Part shown: positions 8,193-16,929 of the stretch, piece by piece
How positions within the stretch are numbered: position 1 is the stretch's first letter
Layout: every line of letters starts with the position of its first letter
Assembly: GCA_002050455.1 (NCBI GenBank)
Contig: MWZA01000139.1
Span: forward strand, 1-45,423
Origin: Acidobacteria bacterium 5-1
GTDB lineage: Bacteria; Acidobacteriota; Blastocatellia; Pyrinomonadales; Pyrinomonadaceae
Reading direction: 5' to 3'
Length of the DNA stretch: 45,423 bases
Program-made: the position numbers and the translations under genes
The notes under the pieces: model-generated
Seen by the model: the letters and a program-made list of their open reading frames with translations, nothing else
Told to the model about the DNA's origin: nothing
The model's database searches: none

Positions 8193-9159
8193 TTTCTTTG
8201 CCGTCGTTTGCATTTCCAACCGTTTCAATCACCGCCGCCACAATTTCGCGTTCTTTCGCGTCCCAATCGCCTGTCGCATGACAGCCGGCTGCGTTTTTGT
8301 GTCCGCCGCCGCCGAATTTTTCAGCAACCCGCGCCACATTTATACCGTCTTTTGAACGCAGGCTGATGCGGAAGATATTCGGCTCAACTTCGCGCATATA
8401 AACTACCGCTTCGACTTCTTTCGCCGCCAGCGGAATGTTGACAAAACCGCTGTTGTCGCCGTCAACCGCACCCGAACTTTCCTTCATCTCAAGCGTTTGG
8501 CGCATCCACGCAACTTTGCCGCTTGGGTCACGTTTAACCGTCGCTAAAACTCGGCGCATCAATTCAATCCGGCTCCACGGATAACTGTTATAAACGGCTT
8601 GCGAAATATCTGCCGGTTTGACTCCGGCTTTGATGAGTTCGGAGGCGACTTTCAAAGTCCTTTCGGTGGTATTCGGGAAATGAAATGAGCCGGTGTCAGT
8701 AACGAGCGCCAGATAAACGCATTCGGCAATTTCTCTTGTAATGCGTCCGCCGATTGCTTTGCAGAGATTATAAATCATCTCGCCGACTGCCGAAGCTGTA
8801 GCGTCAATCCAATTGATTGTGCCGAAATGTTCGCTGGTGGCGTGATGGTCAATGTTGACTACGAATTGATTTTCTAAGCCTTTGATGCGCGGACGTTGAA
8901 TGTCGGAACATTCCATCACGAAAACTGCGTCATATTGTTTGTCAATTTCTGTTACTTTACGGATTTCGTCCGCGCCCGGAAGTTGCCGGTAAGATAGCGG
9001 AATACCGTCGCTGACAATGACTTCTGCATTTTTGCCCAAAGAACGCAACAACCAACATAAACCCAACGACGAGCCGATTCCGTCGCCGTCCGGTCTGACG
9101 TGCGTGGTAATGGCGAAATTCTGTTTGTTTTCAATTAGCTCTACTACCTGGCTTAACAT
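8188..9159 (-). CDS. nrnA: DHH/DHHA1 bifunctional oligoribonuclease/PAP phosphatase (NrnA)
   Basis: Degrades short oligoribonucleotides and removes the 3' phosphate of pAp. The DHH phosphoesterase domain shows THVRPDGDGIGSSL near residue 19, FVMECSD and the signature NIDHHATSEHFG (~residues 106-117), with metal-binding Asp and His residues intact. The C-terminal DHHA1 domain has the substrate-binding GGGGHKNAAGC. Length (323) is usual. It follows rbfA, the usual bacterial order nusA-infB-rbfA-nrnA, separated by a heptad repeat. Confidence 0.94.
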   Translation of the reverse strand: MLSQVVELIENKQNFAITTHVRPDGDGIGSSLGLCWLLRSLGKNAEVIVSDGIPLSYRQLPGADEIRKVTEIDKQYDAVFVMECSDIQRPRIKGLENQFVVNIDHHATSEHFGTINWIDATASAVGEMIYNLCKAIGGRITREIAECVYLALVTDTGSFHFPNTTERTLKVASELIKAGVKPADISQAVYNSYPWSRIELMRRVLATVKRDPSGKVAWMRQTLEMKESSGAVDGDNSGFVNIPLAAKEVEAVVYMREVEPNIFRISLRSKDGINVARVAEKFGGGGHKNAAGCHATGDWDAKEREIVAAVIETVGNANDGKEK

Positions 9160-9168
9160 CTTTAAAAA

Positions 9169-9248
9169 ATGATAAGTGAGAAGTGAGAAGTGAGAAGTTA
9201 AATTGTTTTTTACTTTTCACTTTTCACCTTTCACTTTTCACTGTTCTC
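9169..9248. repeat. Heptad-phased inverted repeat between rbfA and nrnA
   Basis: Tandem AGTGAGA units (9174-9199) face tandem TTTTCAC-type units (9211-9242), forming a long imperfect hairpin in the intergenic gap. It reaches the last codons of rbfA. Confidence 0.78.
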
Positions 9249-9606
9249 ATTCCTTTTCAATAAATTCCGCTTCCGGCGTTAAATCTTTCAGAAGTTCATC
9301 GACGCGAATCGCGTTTTCTTCGACCGTATCGCGGACGAAATTCAAAACCGGCGCGTGGCGCAGGTCAAGGTCTAACGCAACTTGCTGCCGGACAAAAGTG
9401 GCGGCGTGCTGTAATGCTTTGAGTGCTTCTTTAGTTTCCTTTTCGTCCCCTTGGACAATGACAAAAACTTTTGCTTCGCGCAGGTTGTCCGACACACGGA
9501 CATCAGTTACGGTAACGGCTATCAGGCGCGGGTCGTCAAGTTCGTAGCCGACGATTTCCGTAATTTCCGCGCGTAATGTTTCTGCTAATCTTTCGGGTCT
9601 TCTCAT
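9247..9606 (-). CDS. rbfA: Ribosome-binding factor A
   Basis: Late 30S maturation factor that binds near helix 1 and helix 44 of 16S rRNA. The 119-residue KH-like protein shows the family order MRRPERLAETLRAEITEIV, DDPRLIAVTVTDVRVSDNLREAKVFV, ALQHAATFVRQQVA and DLRHAPVLNFVRD. Its ATG at 9606 overlaps the stop codon of the decayed toxin gene by four bases (ATGA), so its translation may once have been coupled to the toxin frame. Normally it follows infB directly; here a toxin-antitoxin remnant lies in between. Confidence 0.96.
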   Translation of the reverse strand: MRRPERLAETLRAEITEIVGYELDDPRLIAVTVTDVRVSDNLREAKVFVIVQGDEKETKEALKALQHAATFVRQQVALDLDLRHAPVLNFVRDTVEENAIRVDELLKDLTPEAEFIEKE

Positions 9607-9867
9607 TTTTCGTAGTGAAATCTACACAAATGAATAATTATTTCATTGTCTTTGACTTCATAAACAAGGCGATGTTCATCAGTTACTCGCCTTGCCCAAA
9701 GACCTTTTCAATTCGTGTTTTAAGGGTTCGGGTTTGCCGATTCCCGAAAACGGATTCCGCGCAATATCTTTTATGAGTTCGGCGATTTTGGCGTGAATCT
9801 TTCTGTTTTCACTTGCCCAATCGTTATAATGTTCAAAGGCATTCTTAACGAAAGCAATCTTTTACAT
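9603..9867 (-). pseudogene. Decayed YoeB/Txe-family toxin gene
   Basis: Remnant of a ribosome-dependent mRNA interferase. Read leftward from ATG 9867 the second codon is TAA; beyond it the frame gives KIAFVKNAFEHYNDWASEN and GIGKPEPLKHEL, clear YoeB-type sequence. At an A4 run (plus 9705-9708) the frame breaks, and the next frame continues KGLWARRVTDEHRLVYEV and ends LCRFHYEK at stop 9603-9605. The family's catalytic Glu (KPEPLKH), Arg (EHRLVY) and terminal His-Tyr are preserved, so inactivation looks recent. The total of 265 nt equals 88 codons plus one base, consistent with a single inserted A. An assembly error could explain the frameshift but not easily the stop at codon 2. Confidence 0.85.
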
Positions 9868-10100
9868 AAATTCTCAATATCAATATATATTAGCTTTTTC
9901 GGGTCTTGAGCATCACGCATAGCTTCTTCCAAATGCCGACGATTAGGTTCGGTTGAAAGAAGATATTCCGTCGTGTCTTGTTCTTCTTCTTCGACTAAAA
10001 CAATCACTTCCGCCTCAACCCCAATCGGCAAATCCGATGATGAAATTTTAACTTTTCCGCCCTCTTTGACAATTGTTTTTTCTCTAATTCCGGTAATCAT
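9771..10100 (-). CDS. YefM-like antitoxin with read-through C-terminus
   Basis: Probable antitoxin partner of the decayed YoeB-like gene. The first 78 residues (MITGIREKTIVKEGGKVKIS to LIYIDIENL) look like a complete small antitoxin: a beta-rich N-terminus and a helical segment TEPNRRHLEEAMRDA, as in toxin-neutralising tails. The expected stop at 9866-9864 is TGT (Cys79) instead of TGA, so the frame now runs 31 residues further through the toxin gene out of frame. The usual ATGA overlap with the toxin is reconstructable if one A changed to T. It follows infB across a heptad repeat. DNA binding and autoregulation are inferred from the family. Confidence 0.7.
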   Translation of the reverse strand: MITGIREKTIVKEGGKVKISSSDLPIGVEAEVIVLVEEEEQDTTEYLLSTEPNRRHLEEAMRDAQDPKKLIYIDIENLCKRLLSLRMPLNIITIGQVKTERFTPKSPNS

Positions 10101-10107
10101 AAATTTA

Positions 10108-10177
10108 ATGCAAAATGGAAAATTGAAAATGCAAAATTATAAAACATTTTCCGCTTTCCATTTTTAGTTTTACATTT
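10108..10177. repeat. Heptad-phased inverted repeat between infB and the antitoxin gene
   Basis: AAATGGA/AAATTGA/AAATGCA units (10113-10140) oppose TTTCCGC/TTTCCAT/TTTTAGT units (10148-10175), giving an AT-rich hairpin that abuts the infB stop codon. Confidence 0.72.
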
Positions 10178-12949
10178 TTATAGCTCGGTCGGCGCGATTT
10201 TCTCAATCGTGAACGCTTCGATTTCATCATTTGCCTTGATGTCGTTGTAATTGACCAGACCGATTCCGCATTCAAAACCTTGGCGGACTTCGCTCGCATC
10301 GTCTTTAAATCGTTTGAGCGAATCAATATCGCCTTCCCAAACGACGACATCATCGCGGATAAGCCGCGCTTTTGCCTGCCGCCTGATAATGCCGTCGGTT
10401 ACGCGGCAACCGGCGACCGTGCCGACTTTTGAAACTTTGAACACTTCCAGAACAAGAGCTTTGCCCAGAATTGTTTCCTTTTCAACCGCGTCAAGCATTC
10501 CAATCATCGCGGCGCGGATTTCTTCTTCAACCTTATAAATGATTGAGTGCAGACGAATATCAACATCTTCCTGTTTGGCAGTATCAACGGCACGCGCTCC
10601 GGGACGCACGTTGAAGCCGATAATGACAACGGCAGTCGAGGCTTGGTCGGCTTGCGTCGCCGAAGCGAGCAGAACGTCCGATTCGGTAATTGCGCCGACG
10701 CCTGAACGAATCACGCGCACCTTTACTTTTTCGGTTGAAAGTTTTTCAAGCGTAGATTTGAGAACTTCAACCGAACCCTGCACGTCGGCTTTTAAGAGAA
10801 CCAGCAATTCTTTGACTTCGGCGAGTCCAAGCGATTCGATACCGCGTTTGGTTGTCTTGAGCATCGCCACATTTCGGGCGTGAATCTGACGTTGGCTGGC
10901 AATAGTTTGCGCTTTATCAATATCGGAAACCACTTGAAAAGTGTCGCCCGCTTGCGGAACGCCCTGCAGACCGAGAACTTCGACAGGTGTTGCGGGCGGT
11001 GCTTCGATTACTATTTCGCCGCGGTCATTGAACATTGCGCGAACCTTACCGTAAAATTGTCCGACAATAAATGGGTCGCCGACTCTCAGAGTTCCCTGCT
11101 GAACCAAAACGGTTGCAACCGAACCGCGACCTCTGTCAAGTTTGGCTTCCAAAACAACGCCCGAAGCGCGGCGCGTCGGACTTGCCTTCAAATCCAAAAT
11201 GTCGGTGGACAATAAAACTGTTTCGAGCAATGTATCAAGATTTTCGTGCTGTTTGGCAGAAACCGACACCATTTCCGTTTCGCCGCCCCATTCAATCGGC
11301 TGCAGACCTTGACCAGCCAATTCTTGTTTAACTTTGTCGGGATTTGCGCCGGGTTTGTCAATTTTGTTAATTGCGACAATAATCGGAACGTCCGCCGCTT
11401 TTGAGTGGTCAATGGCTTCAATCGTCTGCGGCATCACGCCGTCGTCAGCCGCGACCACCAAAATCACCACGTCCGTCGCTTTTGCACCACGCGCCCGCAT
11501 GAGCGTGAAGGCTTCGTGTCCGGGCGTGTCGAGAAAAACAACGCGCCGTTTTTCTTCCGCGTTGTCGGGATTCGGCACAAAAACGCTGTATGCACCGATA
11601 TGCTGCGTGATTCCGCCCGCTTCGCCTTCGGCAACATTGTCGGAGCGAATCGCGTCAAGCAGCGAAGTTTTACCGTGGTCAACGTGACCCATGACAGTTA
11701 CAACCGGCGGGCGCGGCAGTTCGACATCATCGCTGTCCGCCGCAATCAGTTCTTCAAACTCTTGCTCAATAACCATTTCTTCAAACGGCACAAAGCTAAC
11801 ATCGTAACCGAGCGTTCTGCCCAATTCCAATCCCATAGCGTCGCCGATTGGCTGGTTAAGCGTAGCAAAAATGCCGCGTTTGACGAGCAATTGGACAATA
11901 TCACGCGGCGTAACGCCGAGGGCTTCGGAAAATTCGCGGATGGTTGCGCCTTCGGTCAAACGAACAGCCTTGAGTTTTCCCGTTTCAACCTCGCCAACTT
12001 GGTCGAGAATACGTTCCTCGATTGAGCGCGGACGCGGCGCGGCAAAATCCCTTTCTTCAAACCTGCCGCCTCTGTCTTCAAATCTCTTGCCGGTTTTCTT
12101 GCCGCTTGAACGTCCAAACTTTTTGCGTTGGTCAACCGGCGGCGTGTAAGTAATTTTCGGCGTGGCGGTTTCGCCCGGTGTTGCGCGCAGTTCCGGCTTG
12201 CGTCCGCCCCGTCCGTCGAGGCGCAATTCTCTTTTGGGTTTTTCGATTTTATCGGTTTTTAACTTTCCGGTTTTGGTCGGAGTTTCGCTGGTAAAACGGT
12301 CGCCGACCTTAACACCCGCATCCCGCGCTTCTTTGGTTAAAGTAAGTTGTTTAACCTGCGTTCCGGTCGGGCGAAGAACTCTGGTTGCGGTTTTTGATTC
12401 TTTGGACTTTTCGGGCAGTTCCGCTTCAGCCTTAATTTCTTCCGCCGCTTCTACTTTTTCCTGCGGTTTTTCAGCTTCCTCAATTTCGGCTGGTTCTTCA
12501 ACAACCGGCGATTTTTCTTCTTCCAGAGGCTTTTCTTCCTGCGGAACTGCTTCGACCTTTTTTTGAAGTTTTCTGACTTTGCGAACAGTTTGGGCGGATT
12601 TATCTTCTTCGACGACGGGCGTGGCGGCTGTTTTTTCTTTCTTTTTCGGGATAATTTCCTGCGGTTGCACTTGCGGTTCGGCTTCAACCTGCGGAGTTTC
12701 TACTTCTTCTGCGGGTTTTTCCGCTTTCGCAATTTCTTTCTTTTTGATTACCTTGATTATCCGCTTCGGTGCCGCATCGACCTTTGGGAAATACTTATTG
12801 CGAACCTTATCCGCCAGCTCTTTACTGATGGAGTTGGACGGTACGGACACATCTGCGCCTTCACGCCGCAAATCTTCAATAACGCGCTTTGTGTCTTGTT
12901 TGATTTCTCGTGCCAAGTCGTAAATCCGAACTGTTGTTCCTACGGACAT
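10178..12949 (-). CDS. infB: Translation initiation factor IF-2
   Basis: GTPase that places initiator tRNA on the 30S subunit and promotes subunit joining. The 923 residues start with an IF2_N module ([25 protein letters not shown]), then a ~300-residue charged linker rich in Lys, Glu and Pro, a second IF2_N-like motif ([24 protein letters not shown]), and the G domain with GHVDHGKTS (~residue 421), DTPGHEAF and NKID, followed by domains II-IV. All G motifs are intact. It lies 87 bp after nusA in the conserved rimP-nusA-infB operon. Confidence 0.97.
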   Translation of the reverse strand: MSVGTTVRIYDLAREIKQDTKRVIEDLRREGADVSVPSNSISKELADKVRNKYFPKVDAAPKRIIKVIKKKEIAKAEKPAEEVETPQVEAEPQVQPQEIIPKKKEKTAATPVVEEDKSAQTVRKVRKLQKKVEAVPQEEKPLEEEKSPVVEEPAEIEEAEKPQEKVEAAEEIKAEAELPEKSKESKTATRVLRPTGTQVKQLTLTKEARDAGVKVGDRFTSETPTKTGKLKTDKIEKPKRELRLDGRGGRKPELRATPGETATPKITYTPPVDQRKKFGRSSGKKTGKRFEDRGGRFEERDFAAPRPRSIEERILDQVGEVETGKLKAVRLTEGATIREFSEALGVTPRDIVQLLVKRGIFATLNQPIGDAMGLELGRTLGYDVSFVPFEEMVIEQEFEELIAADSDDVELPRPPVVTVMGHVDHGKTSLLDAIRSDNVAEGEAGGITQHIGAYSVFVPNPDNAEEKRRVVFLDTPGHEAFTLMRARGAKATDVVILVVAADDGVMPQTIEAIDHSKAADVPIIVAINKIDKPGANPDKVKQELAGQGLQPIEWGGETEMVSVSAKQHENLDTLLETVLLSTDILDLKASPTRRASGVVLEAKLDRGRGSVATVLVQQGTLRVGDPFIVGQFYGKVRAMFNDRGEIVIEAPPATPVEVLGLQGVPQAGDTFQVVSDIDKAQTIASQRQIHARNVAMLKTTKRGIESLGLAEVKELLVLLKADVQGSVEVLKSTLEKLSTEKVKVRVIRSGVGAITESDVLLASATQADQASTAVVIIGFNVRPGARAVDTAKQEDVDIRLHSIIYKVEEEIRAAMIGMLDAVEKETILGKALVLEVFKVSKVGTVAGCRVTDGIIRRQAKARLIRDDVVVWEGDIDSLKRFKDDASEVRQGFECGIGLVNYNDIKANDEIEAFTIEKIAPTEL

Positions 12950-13036
12950 ATTTATCTTATTTCTAACGGATATTTTAATAATTCCAATGCAATCCGTTCT
13001 GCATACTATTATTGCTTAACCAAAAAGTCGTTGAAT

Positions 13037-14560
13037 TTATATTTTGTCTTCTTCGGTTGAATTTTCTGTCGTATTTTCCTCTATCGAATTTTCCGATGAT
13101 TCCTCAACCGTTTCTGATTCCGGCTCTTTCGCAACTGTTTCTTCCACCTGCGCCAAATCTTCCAAAATGGTTTCCGTTCCACTGTTTTCCGTTTCCGCAG
13201 TTTCAGAATTTTCTGCCGTTTCGCTTGTCTCTTCCGAAGTTTTTTCTTCGGTTGCGGGCATTTCAACCTGTAAGTTTCGTGCTTCGACAATGGATCTTGC
13301 CGATGTCAAAATTTGTTCGGCTTCGTCCAAGCTGAGGTCGAGAATTTCCACTAAATCGTCAATTGAAGTCGCCGCCAAGCCTTCAACATCAGTGATGCCT
13401 TTTTCCTTTAAGTCATCAGCCTGAGCAGGCGAAACACCTTGCAGAGCCGTAATCGGAACTGCTTCGCCCGAAGCCATCATTTTGCCCATTGTCAATGCAA
13501 TTTCTTTCTTTAAAAGATCTTCGCTGACGATGTCAATGTCCCAACCAACCAGCCGTGTCGCCAGCCGCACGTTTTGACCGCGCTTGCCGATTGCCAAACT
13601 AAGCTGGTCTTCGGTTACAATCACTTCCATTTTGCGATTGTCAATATCGGTAATCCGCACCTGCGAGACTTTGGCGGGTGAAAGTGCGTTGGCGGCAAAA
13701 ACTGAAGGTTCATCTGACCATTCAATAATATCAATTTTTTCGCCGCGCAGTTCTTTTATAATTGACTGCACGCGCGAACCTTTCATCCCGACGCACGCGC
13801 CAACCGGATCAACATCTTTTTCGTTTGAAGAGACGGCGATTTTCGCCCGGTCGCCCGGCTCGCGCACCGCCGATTTGATAACCACTGTGTCATCGTAAAT
13901 TTCGGGAACTTCCATCTCAAACAAACGCTTGAGAAGTGCCGCCGAAGCGCGTGAAACTTTGATTTGCTGACCTCGAAGGTCTTTGGAAACGTCTTCAATC
14001 ACCACGCGAACCCGTTCGCCTTGATTCCAAGTTTCGTTTCGCGCTTGTTCATTGCGCGGCAAAATTGCTTCGAGATTATTGCCCATATCAATAATCATAT
14101 CGCCGCGTTCAAAGCGTTTGACCGTTCCGTTGACGAGTGTGCCGATTTTGTCAACATATTCCTCATAAACTTTTTCGCGGATGGCTTCACGCACTTTTTG
14201 CACCAGAATCTGCTTGGCGGTTTGCGCGGCGATGCGTCCGAGTTCTTCGGTCGGCAAAGGAATTTGGAGCATATCGCCGATTTCGATTTCCTCATCGCCC
14301 GTCAGTTCTATTGCTTCTGCCAGCAATAGTTCGGTTGACGGGTTTTCCACCTCATTTACAACTGTTTTCTGTGCGGAAATTTCGATAATTCCCTCTTCGT
14401 TATTCCAGTCAACCTCAATGCTTTCGCCTGTTTTATCCTGCGATTTGAATTGCTTGCGGGCAGCGGCTTTCACCGCTTCCTTCATCGCTTCGATGACTAA
14501 ATCGCGGTCAATTCCCTGCTCGCTGACTAATGCTTCAATACTTTGTCCAATTGATGTCAT
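13037..14560 (-). CDS. nusA: Transcription elongation/termination factor NusA
   Basis: Binds RNA polymerase and nascent RNA in pausing, termination and antitermination. From ATG 14560 (MTSIGQSIEALVSEQGID) the order is an N-terminal polymerase-binding domain, S1 domain (GTLVNGTVKRFERGDMIIDMG), KH1/KH2 (VDPVGACVGMKGSRVQSII and SLAIGKRGQNVRLA), then one helix-hairpin-helix-type domain (ALQGVSPAQADDLKEKGI) and a very acidic tail of ~75 residues rich in Glu, Ser and Thr. An ATG further upstream at 14593 would overlap rimP and give residues unlike the family, so I prefer 14560. The acidic tail is unusual in length. Confidence 0.95.
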   Translation of the reverse strand: MTSIGQSIEALVSEQGIDRDLVIEAMKEAVKAAARKQFKSQDKTGESIEVDWNNEEGIIEISAQKTVVNEVENPSTELLLAEAIELTGDEEIEIGDMLQIPLPTEELGRIAAQTAKQILVQKVREAIREKVYEEYVDKIGTLVNGTVKRFERGDMIIDMGNNLEAILPRNEQARNETWNQGERVRVVIEDVSKDLRGQQIKVSRASAALLKRLFEMEVPEIYDDTVVIKSAVREPGDRAKIAVSSNEKDVDPVGACVGMKGSRVQSIIKELRGEKIDIIEWSDEPSVFAANALSPAKVSQVRITDIDNRKMEVIVTEDQLSLAIGKRGQNVRLATRLVGWDIDIVSEDLLKKEIALTMGKMMASGEAVPITALQGVSPAQADDLKEKGITDVEGLAATSIDDLVEILDLSLDEAEQILTSARSIVEARNLQVEMPATEEKTSEETSETAENSETAETENSGTETILEDLAQVEETVAKEPESETVEESSENSIEENTTENSTEEDKI

Positions 14561-14585
14561 AACTTCTAATAGTGGTAAATGAAAA

Positions 14586-15092
14586 CTAACCATTTTCCAC
14601 TTTCCGTTTTTCGTTTCTCTTAAGCTCTTTCTCTAAATCAATTTCCAAATTTGCCTTGACAACTGCGCTATATGGAAAGCGCACATTCCCTTTTGTCTTA
14701 TCGTCAAAAATAATTTCTTCGCCTTCGACACCGACGATGCGCCCGCGAAAGTTCTTTTGTCCGTTAATCGCCGTTTCGGTTTTAACTTTCGCTAAGTTTC
14801 CGGCAAATTTTTCAAAATCTTTCAGGTTGTAAAGTCCGCGCTCCAAACCGGGCGAGGAAACTTCCAGCGTGTAAGTCAATGCAACAATGTCTTCCGCATC
14901 AAGAACCGCTTCCATCTGCCGGCTGACCAGCACGCAATCTTCGTGCGTTACACCGCCTTCCTTATCAATAAAAACGCGCACCGTCAAATTTCTCTTTGTG
15001 CCGACAACTTCCGCGTGAACAAATTCTAAACCGTTTTCTTCTGCCGCCCGTGCAGCGATTTTCCTGATTTGTTCGTCAATTGAATGAATCAT
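14586..15092 (-). CDS. rimP: Ribosome maturation factor RimP
   Basis: Needed for 30S assembly. N-terminal domain with AEENGLEFVHAEVVG and VRVFIDKEGGVTHEDCVLVSRQMEAVLD, then the signature LEVSSPGLERGL, then an SH3-like C-terminal domain (GRIVGVEGEEIIFDD). It is the first gene of the nus operon. The end, KRNEKRKVENG, is encoded by a heptad tract (plus ~14590-14625), so the C-terminal tail seems to have been supplied by the repeat. Confidence 0.93.
   Translation of the reverse strand: MIHSIDEQIRKIAARAAEENGLEFVHAEVVGTKRNLTVRVFIDKEGGVTHEDCVLVSRQMEAVLDAEDIVALTYTLEVSSPGLERGLYNLKDFEKFAGNLAKVKTETAINGQKNFRGRIVGVEGEEIIFDDKTKGNVRFPYSAVVKANLEIDLEKELKRNEKRKVENG
14590..14625. repeat. Single-arm heptad tract at the rimP 3' end
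   Basis: Units ATTTTCC, ACTTTCC, GTTTTTC, GTTTCTC run in 7-nt phase through the last codons of rimP. Same style as the other heptad elements but without a visible second arm. Confidence 0.5.
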
Positions 15093-15104
15093 CGCGTCGT
15101 CTGT

Positions 15105-15135
15105 CGCCCAAATAAAAAGTGGGCGCGAAACCCAC
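15105..15135 (-). promoter_or_regulatory. Attenuator-like pair of mutually exclusive hairpins in the rimP-nusA-infB leader
   Basis: On the minus-strand transcript, GTGGG (plus 15131-15135) pairs with CCCAC (15119-15123) and is followed by TTTTTATT, a short terminator. The overlapping CGCCCA (15120-15125) can instead pair with TGGGCG (15105-15110), which puts the U-run in the loop and destroys the terminator. Both lie between the predicted promoter and the rimP start. Confidence 0.5.
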
Positions 15136-15168
15136 GGAATACGTCCACGCTTTTAGCAGGAAACGGAT

Positions 15169-15197
15169 ATCATACACGAAATTAGAGTTTAATACAA
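15169..15197 (-). promoter_or_regulatory. Predicted sigma-70-type promoter of the rimP-nusA-infB operon
   Basis: Read on the minus strand: TTGTAT (15197-15192), 17-bp spacer, TATGAT (15174-15169). Transcription would start near 15162, leaving a leader of about 70 nt before the rimP ATG. Confidence 0.65.
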
Positions 15198-15231
15198 GGC
15201 AACTATCGGACGTTCTCTTTTAGTCTGCCGA

Positions 15232-15251
15232 TTGCCGAACTAATTCGGCAA
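15232..15251. promoter_or_regulatory. 20-bp palindrome TTGCCGAA-CTAA-TTCGGCAA
   Basis: Perfect 8-bp arms with a 4-base centre, about 35 bp upstream of the rimP -35 box and downstream of the GGDEF gene end. It may be an operator for the rimP promoter or the hairpin of a terminator; the T-run lies only on the plus-strand side. Confidence 0.4.
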
Positions 15252-15387
15252 ATTTTTTCTCCACTGATTGAAATTTTCATCCGCGGCATTTGGCTCAAAT
15301 TCTTCAAGTATTAATAACCAATCTCTTGCTATAGATTGCGAAAATAAGTTGAGACGGCATTTAGTTCTGCTGAAAACCGGTATGATT

Positions 15388-16593
15388 TCAAACTTTTACA
15401 GTATTTATATTTTCATAAACCTGCACATTGTTTCTACCGTGCCGTTTTGCTTTATAGAGAGCTTTGTCTGCCGCCGCGATTATTTTTTTCGCCGAACAAA
15501 TCAGACGCGAATAACTCGACACGCCTATGCTGACCGTAACTTGCCGATTCGGAAACTTGGTTGATTCGATCTTTTCACGAATACGCTCGGCAATAATTTT
15601 TGCTTCTTCGAAAGTTGTCTGCGGCAGCAAAATTGAAAATTCTTCGCCGCCGTAACGCGCCGCCACATCCGCGCCGCGTAAAGTGTCTTTCAAACAATGG
15701 GCGATAAGTTTTAATGCCCTGTCGCCTTCAGGATGCGAAAAACTGTCGTTATACGCTTTGAAATTGTCGACGTCAATCATTATAAAACTCATCGGAAAGC
15801 CATGCCGATTTGAGCGTTTAATTTCCTCCGCAATGCGTTCTTCCAGATAACGCCGATTGAGCAAACCCGTTACAGCATCCGTTACGGAAAGCTGCTCAAA
15901 CTCACCAGCCTTGTCTTTTAACGCGGCGCGGTCAATTAAAACCGCCAGCTGCGGCGCAATCGCATTAAGAAATTCCAAATCATATTCGCTGTAAATTCCG
16001 CCGTCGGTTTTGTCCGTCAAATTTAACACGCCGATTTTCCGTGTTCCAATTGTGAGCGGACAGCTGATAAAAGACTTGGACTTGTATTTCCATTCGAGCG
16101 GCGCAGCTTGCAGACCGAGTTTATCAATGTCCGCCGCAACCAAGGATTCTCCGTTTTCCAAAACCTGCCGCGCAACTCTCTTACCCGGATTTTCCTTTTC
16201 TTTTTTGATTATGTCGGCATTATTGCCGATTGCCGCTTTGACTGTAAAAGTGTTCGATTTTTCATCGAAAAGCAGAAGCGAACTGCGCTCGGCTCGCATC
16301 AACTCGGCGGAAATTTGCGTCAGGCGCAACCAGAAATCTTCCGAATCAATCTCGCTCAGATTCTCATTAAGTTTTCGCATCGCAAGTTCTAGCCGTTCGT
16401 GCCGCGCAAGTTCTTCCCGAAGCTGCAGAATCTCAAGTTCCAAAGCGATATTTTGACAAAAACGTGCAATCCGGCACTGCATATTTTTGCTGACGGCTTC
16501 ACCGCCTAAAATTAAACCGCTTTGGACTTCACCGCCGACGGCTCCGGCTTCTTCGCTGCCCAAACGTTTTTTTCGCTGTTCGTTCATTTCCAT
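15388..16593 (-). CDS. GAF-domain diguanylate cyclase
   Basis: Makes cyclic di-GMP from two GTP. Residues ~45-75 form a coiled linker, ~85-225 a GAF domain (ending NAIAPQLAVLIDRAALKD), and ~235-395 a GGDEF domain starting with the typical DAVTGLLNRRYLEERI. The active loop is GGEEF (315-319), a functional variant. RGAD (306-309) sits five residues before it, the standard inhibitory I-site, so product feedback is expected. There is no signal peptide or membrane helix, so it senses something in the cytoplasm through GAF. It is single and divergent from the DUF2383 gene. The ligand is unknown. Confidence 0.93.
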   Translation of the reverse strand: MEMNEQRKKRLGSEEAGAVGGEVQSGLILGGEAVSKNMQCRIARFCQNIALELEILQLREELARHERLELAMRKLNENLSEIDSEDFWLRLTQISAELMRAERSSLLLFDEKSNTFTVKAAIGNNADIIKKEKENPGKRVARQVLENGESLVAADIDKLGLQAAPLEWKYKSKSFISCPLTIGTRKIGVLNLTDKTDGGIYSEYDLEFLNAIAPQLAVLIDRAALKDKAGEFEQLSVTDAVTGLLNRRYLEERIAEEIKRSNRHGFPMSFIMIDVDNFKAYNDSFSHPEGDRALKLIAHCLKDTLRGADVAARYGGEEFSILLPQTTFEEAKIIAERIREKIESTKFPNRQVTVSIGVSSYSRLICSAKKIIAAADKALYKAKRHGRNNVQVYENINTVKV

Positions 16594-16929
16594 TTAAGTT
16601 TTAGACCAATGTTTTCATTAGAAGGCTTCCGCTTGTTTTCCGGAGAGAAAACCTGTCTAAGCTGAATATAACCAATTGACTTTTATTTATCAAAAAGGTT
16701 TCTGTTAGAAATAGCGGAAACTTTTTTTCTCTGAACGTATTTGATACATAAAAGCTGTTTTAAGCTGTTTTATTATGTTTCACATGAAATTATATATTTT
16801 GCAAAAGCCTCATATTTATGAAATATTTCGGTTTGGCACACATCTTGTATCTAGTCGATTTATATGTCAAAAGCGTTTTAGATTTAATGTTAGACAAGGT
16901 TTTTATTTAAGGGAGGAATTAGAAAAATT
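16594..16929. other. Divergent intergenic region between the cyclase and the DUF2383 gene
   Basis: No gene seen in 336 bp. It holds a hairpin (AAAAAGGTTTC 16692-16702 with GAAACTTTTTT 16717-16727), a tandem AAGCTGTTTT repeat near 16753-16773, the palindrome TTTCACATGAAA (16779-16790), and a sigma-54-like promoter (16834-16849). Confidence 0.6.
16834..16849 (+). promoter_or_regulatory. Sigma-54-like -24/-12 promoter of the DUF2383 gene
   Basis: TGGCACA-N4-TTGTA has GG and GT ten bases apart and differs from the sigma-54 consensus (TGGCACG-N4-TTGCA) at few positions; the -12 GC is GT. The leader to the ATG is ~70 nt. The palindrome at 16779-16790 could be an activator site. Confidence 0.45.

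Noticed and set aside
11405-12025. A 206-codon plus-strand frame opposite infB
   Set aside because: Antisense to the G domain of IF-2, no start signal or family resemblance.
16692-16727. Plus-strand rho-independent terminator between divergent genes
   Set aside because: The hairpin and T-run look right, but no plus-strand gene ends before it; it is reported only as a hairpin in the gap.
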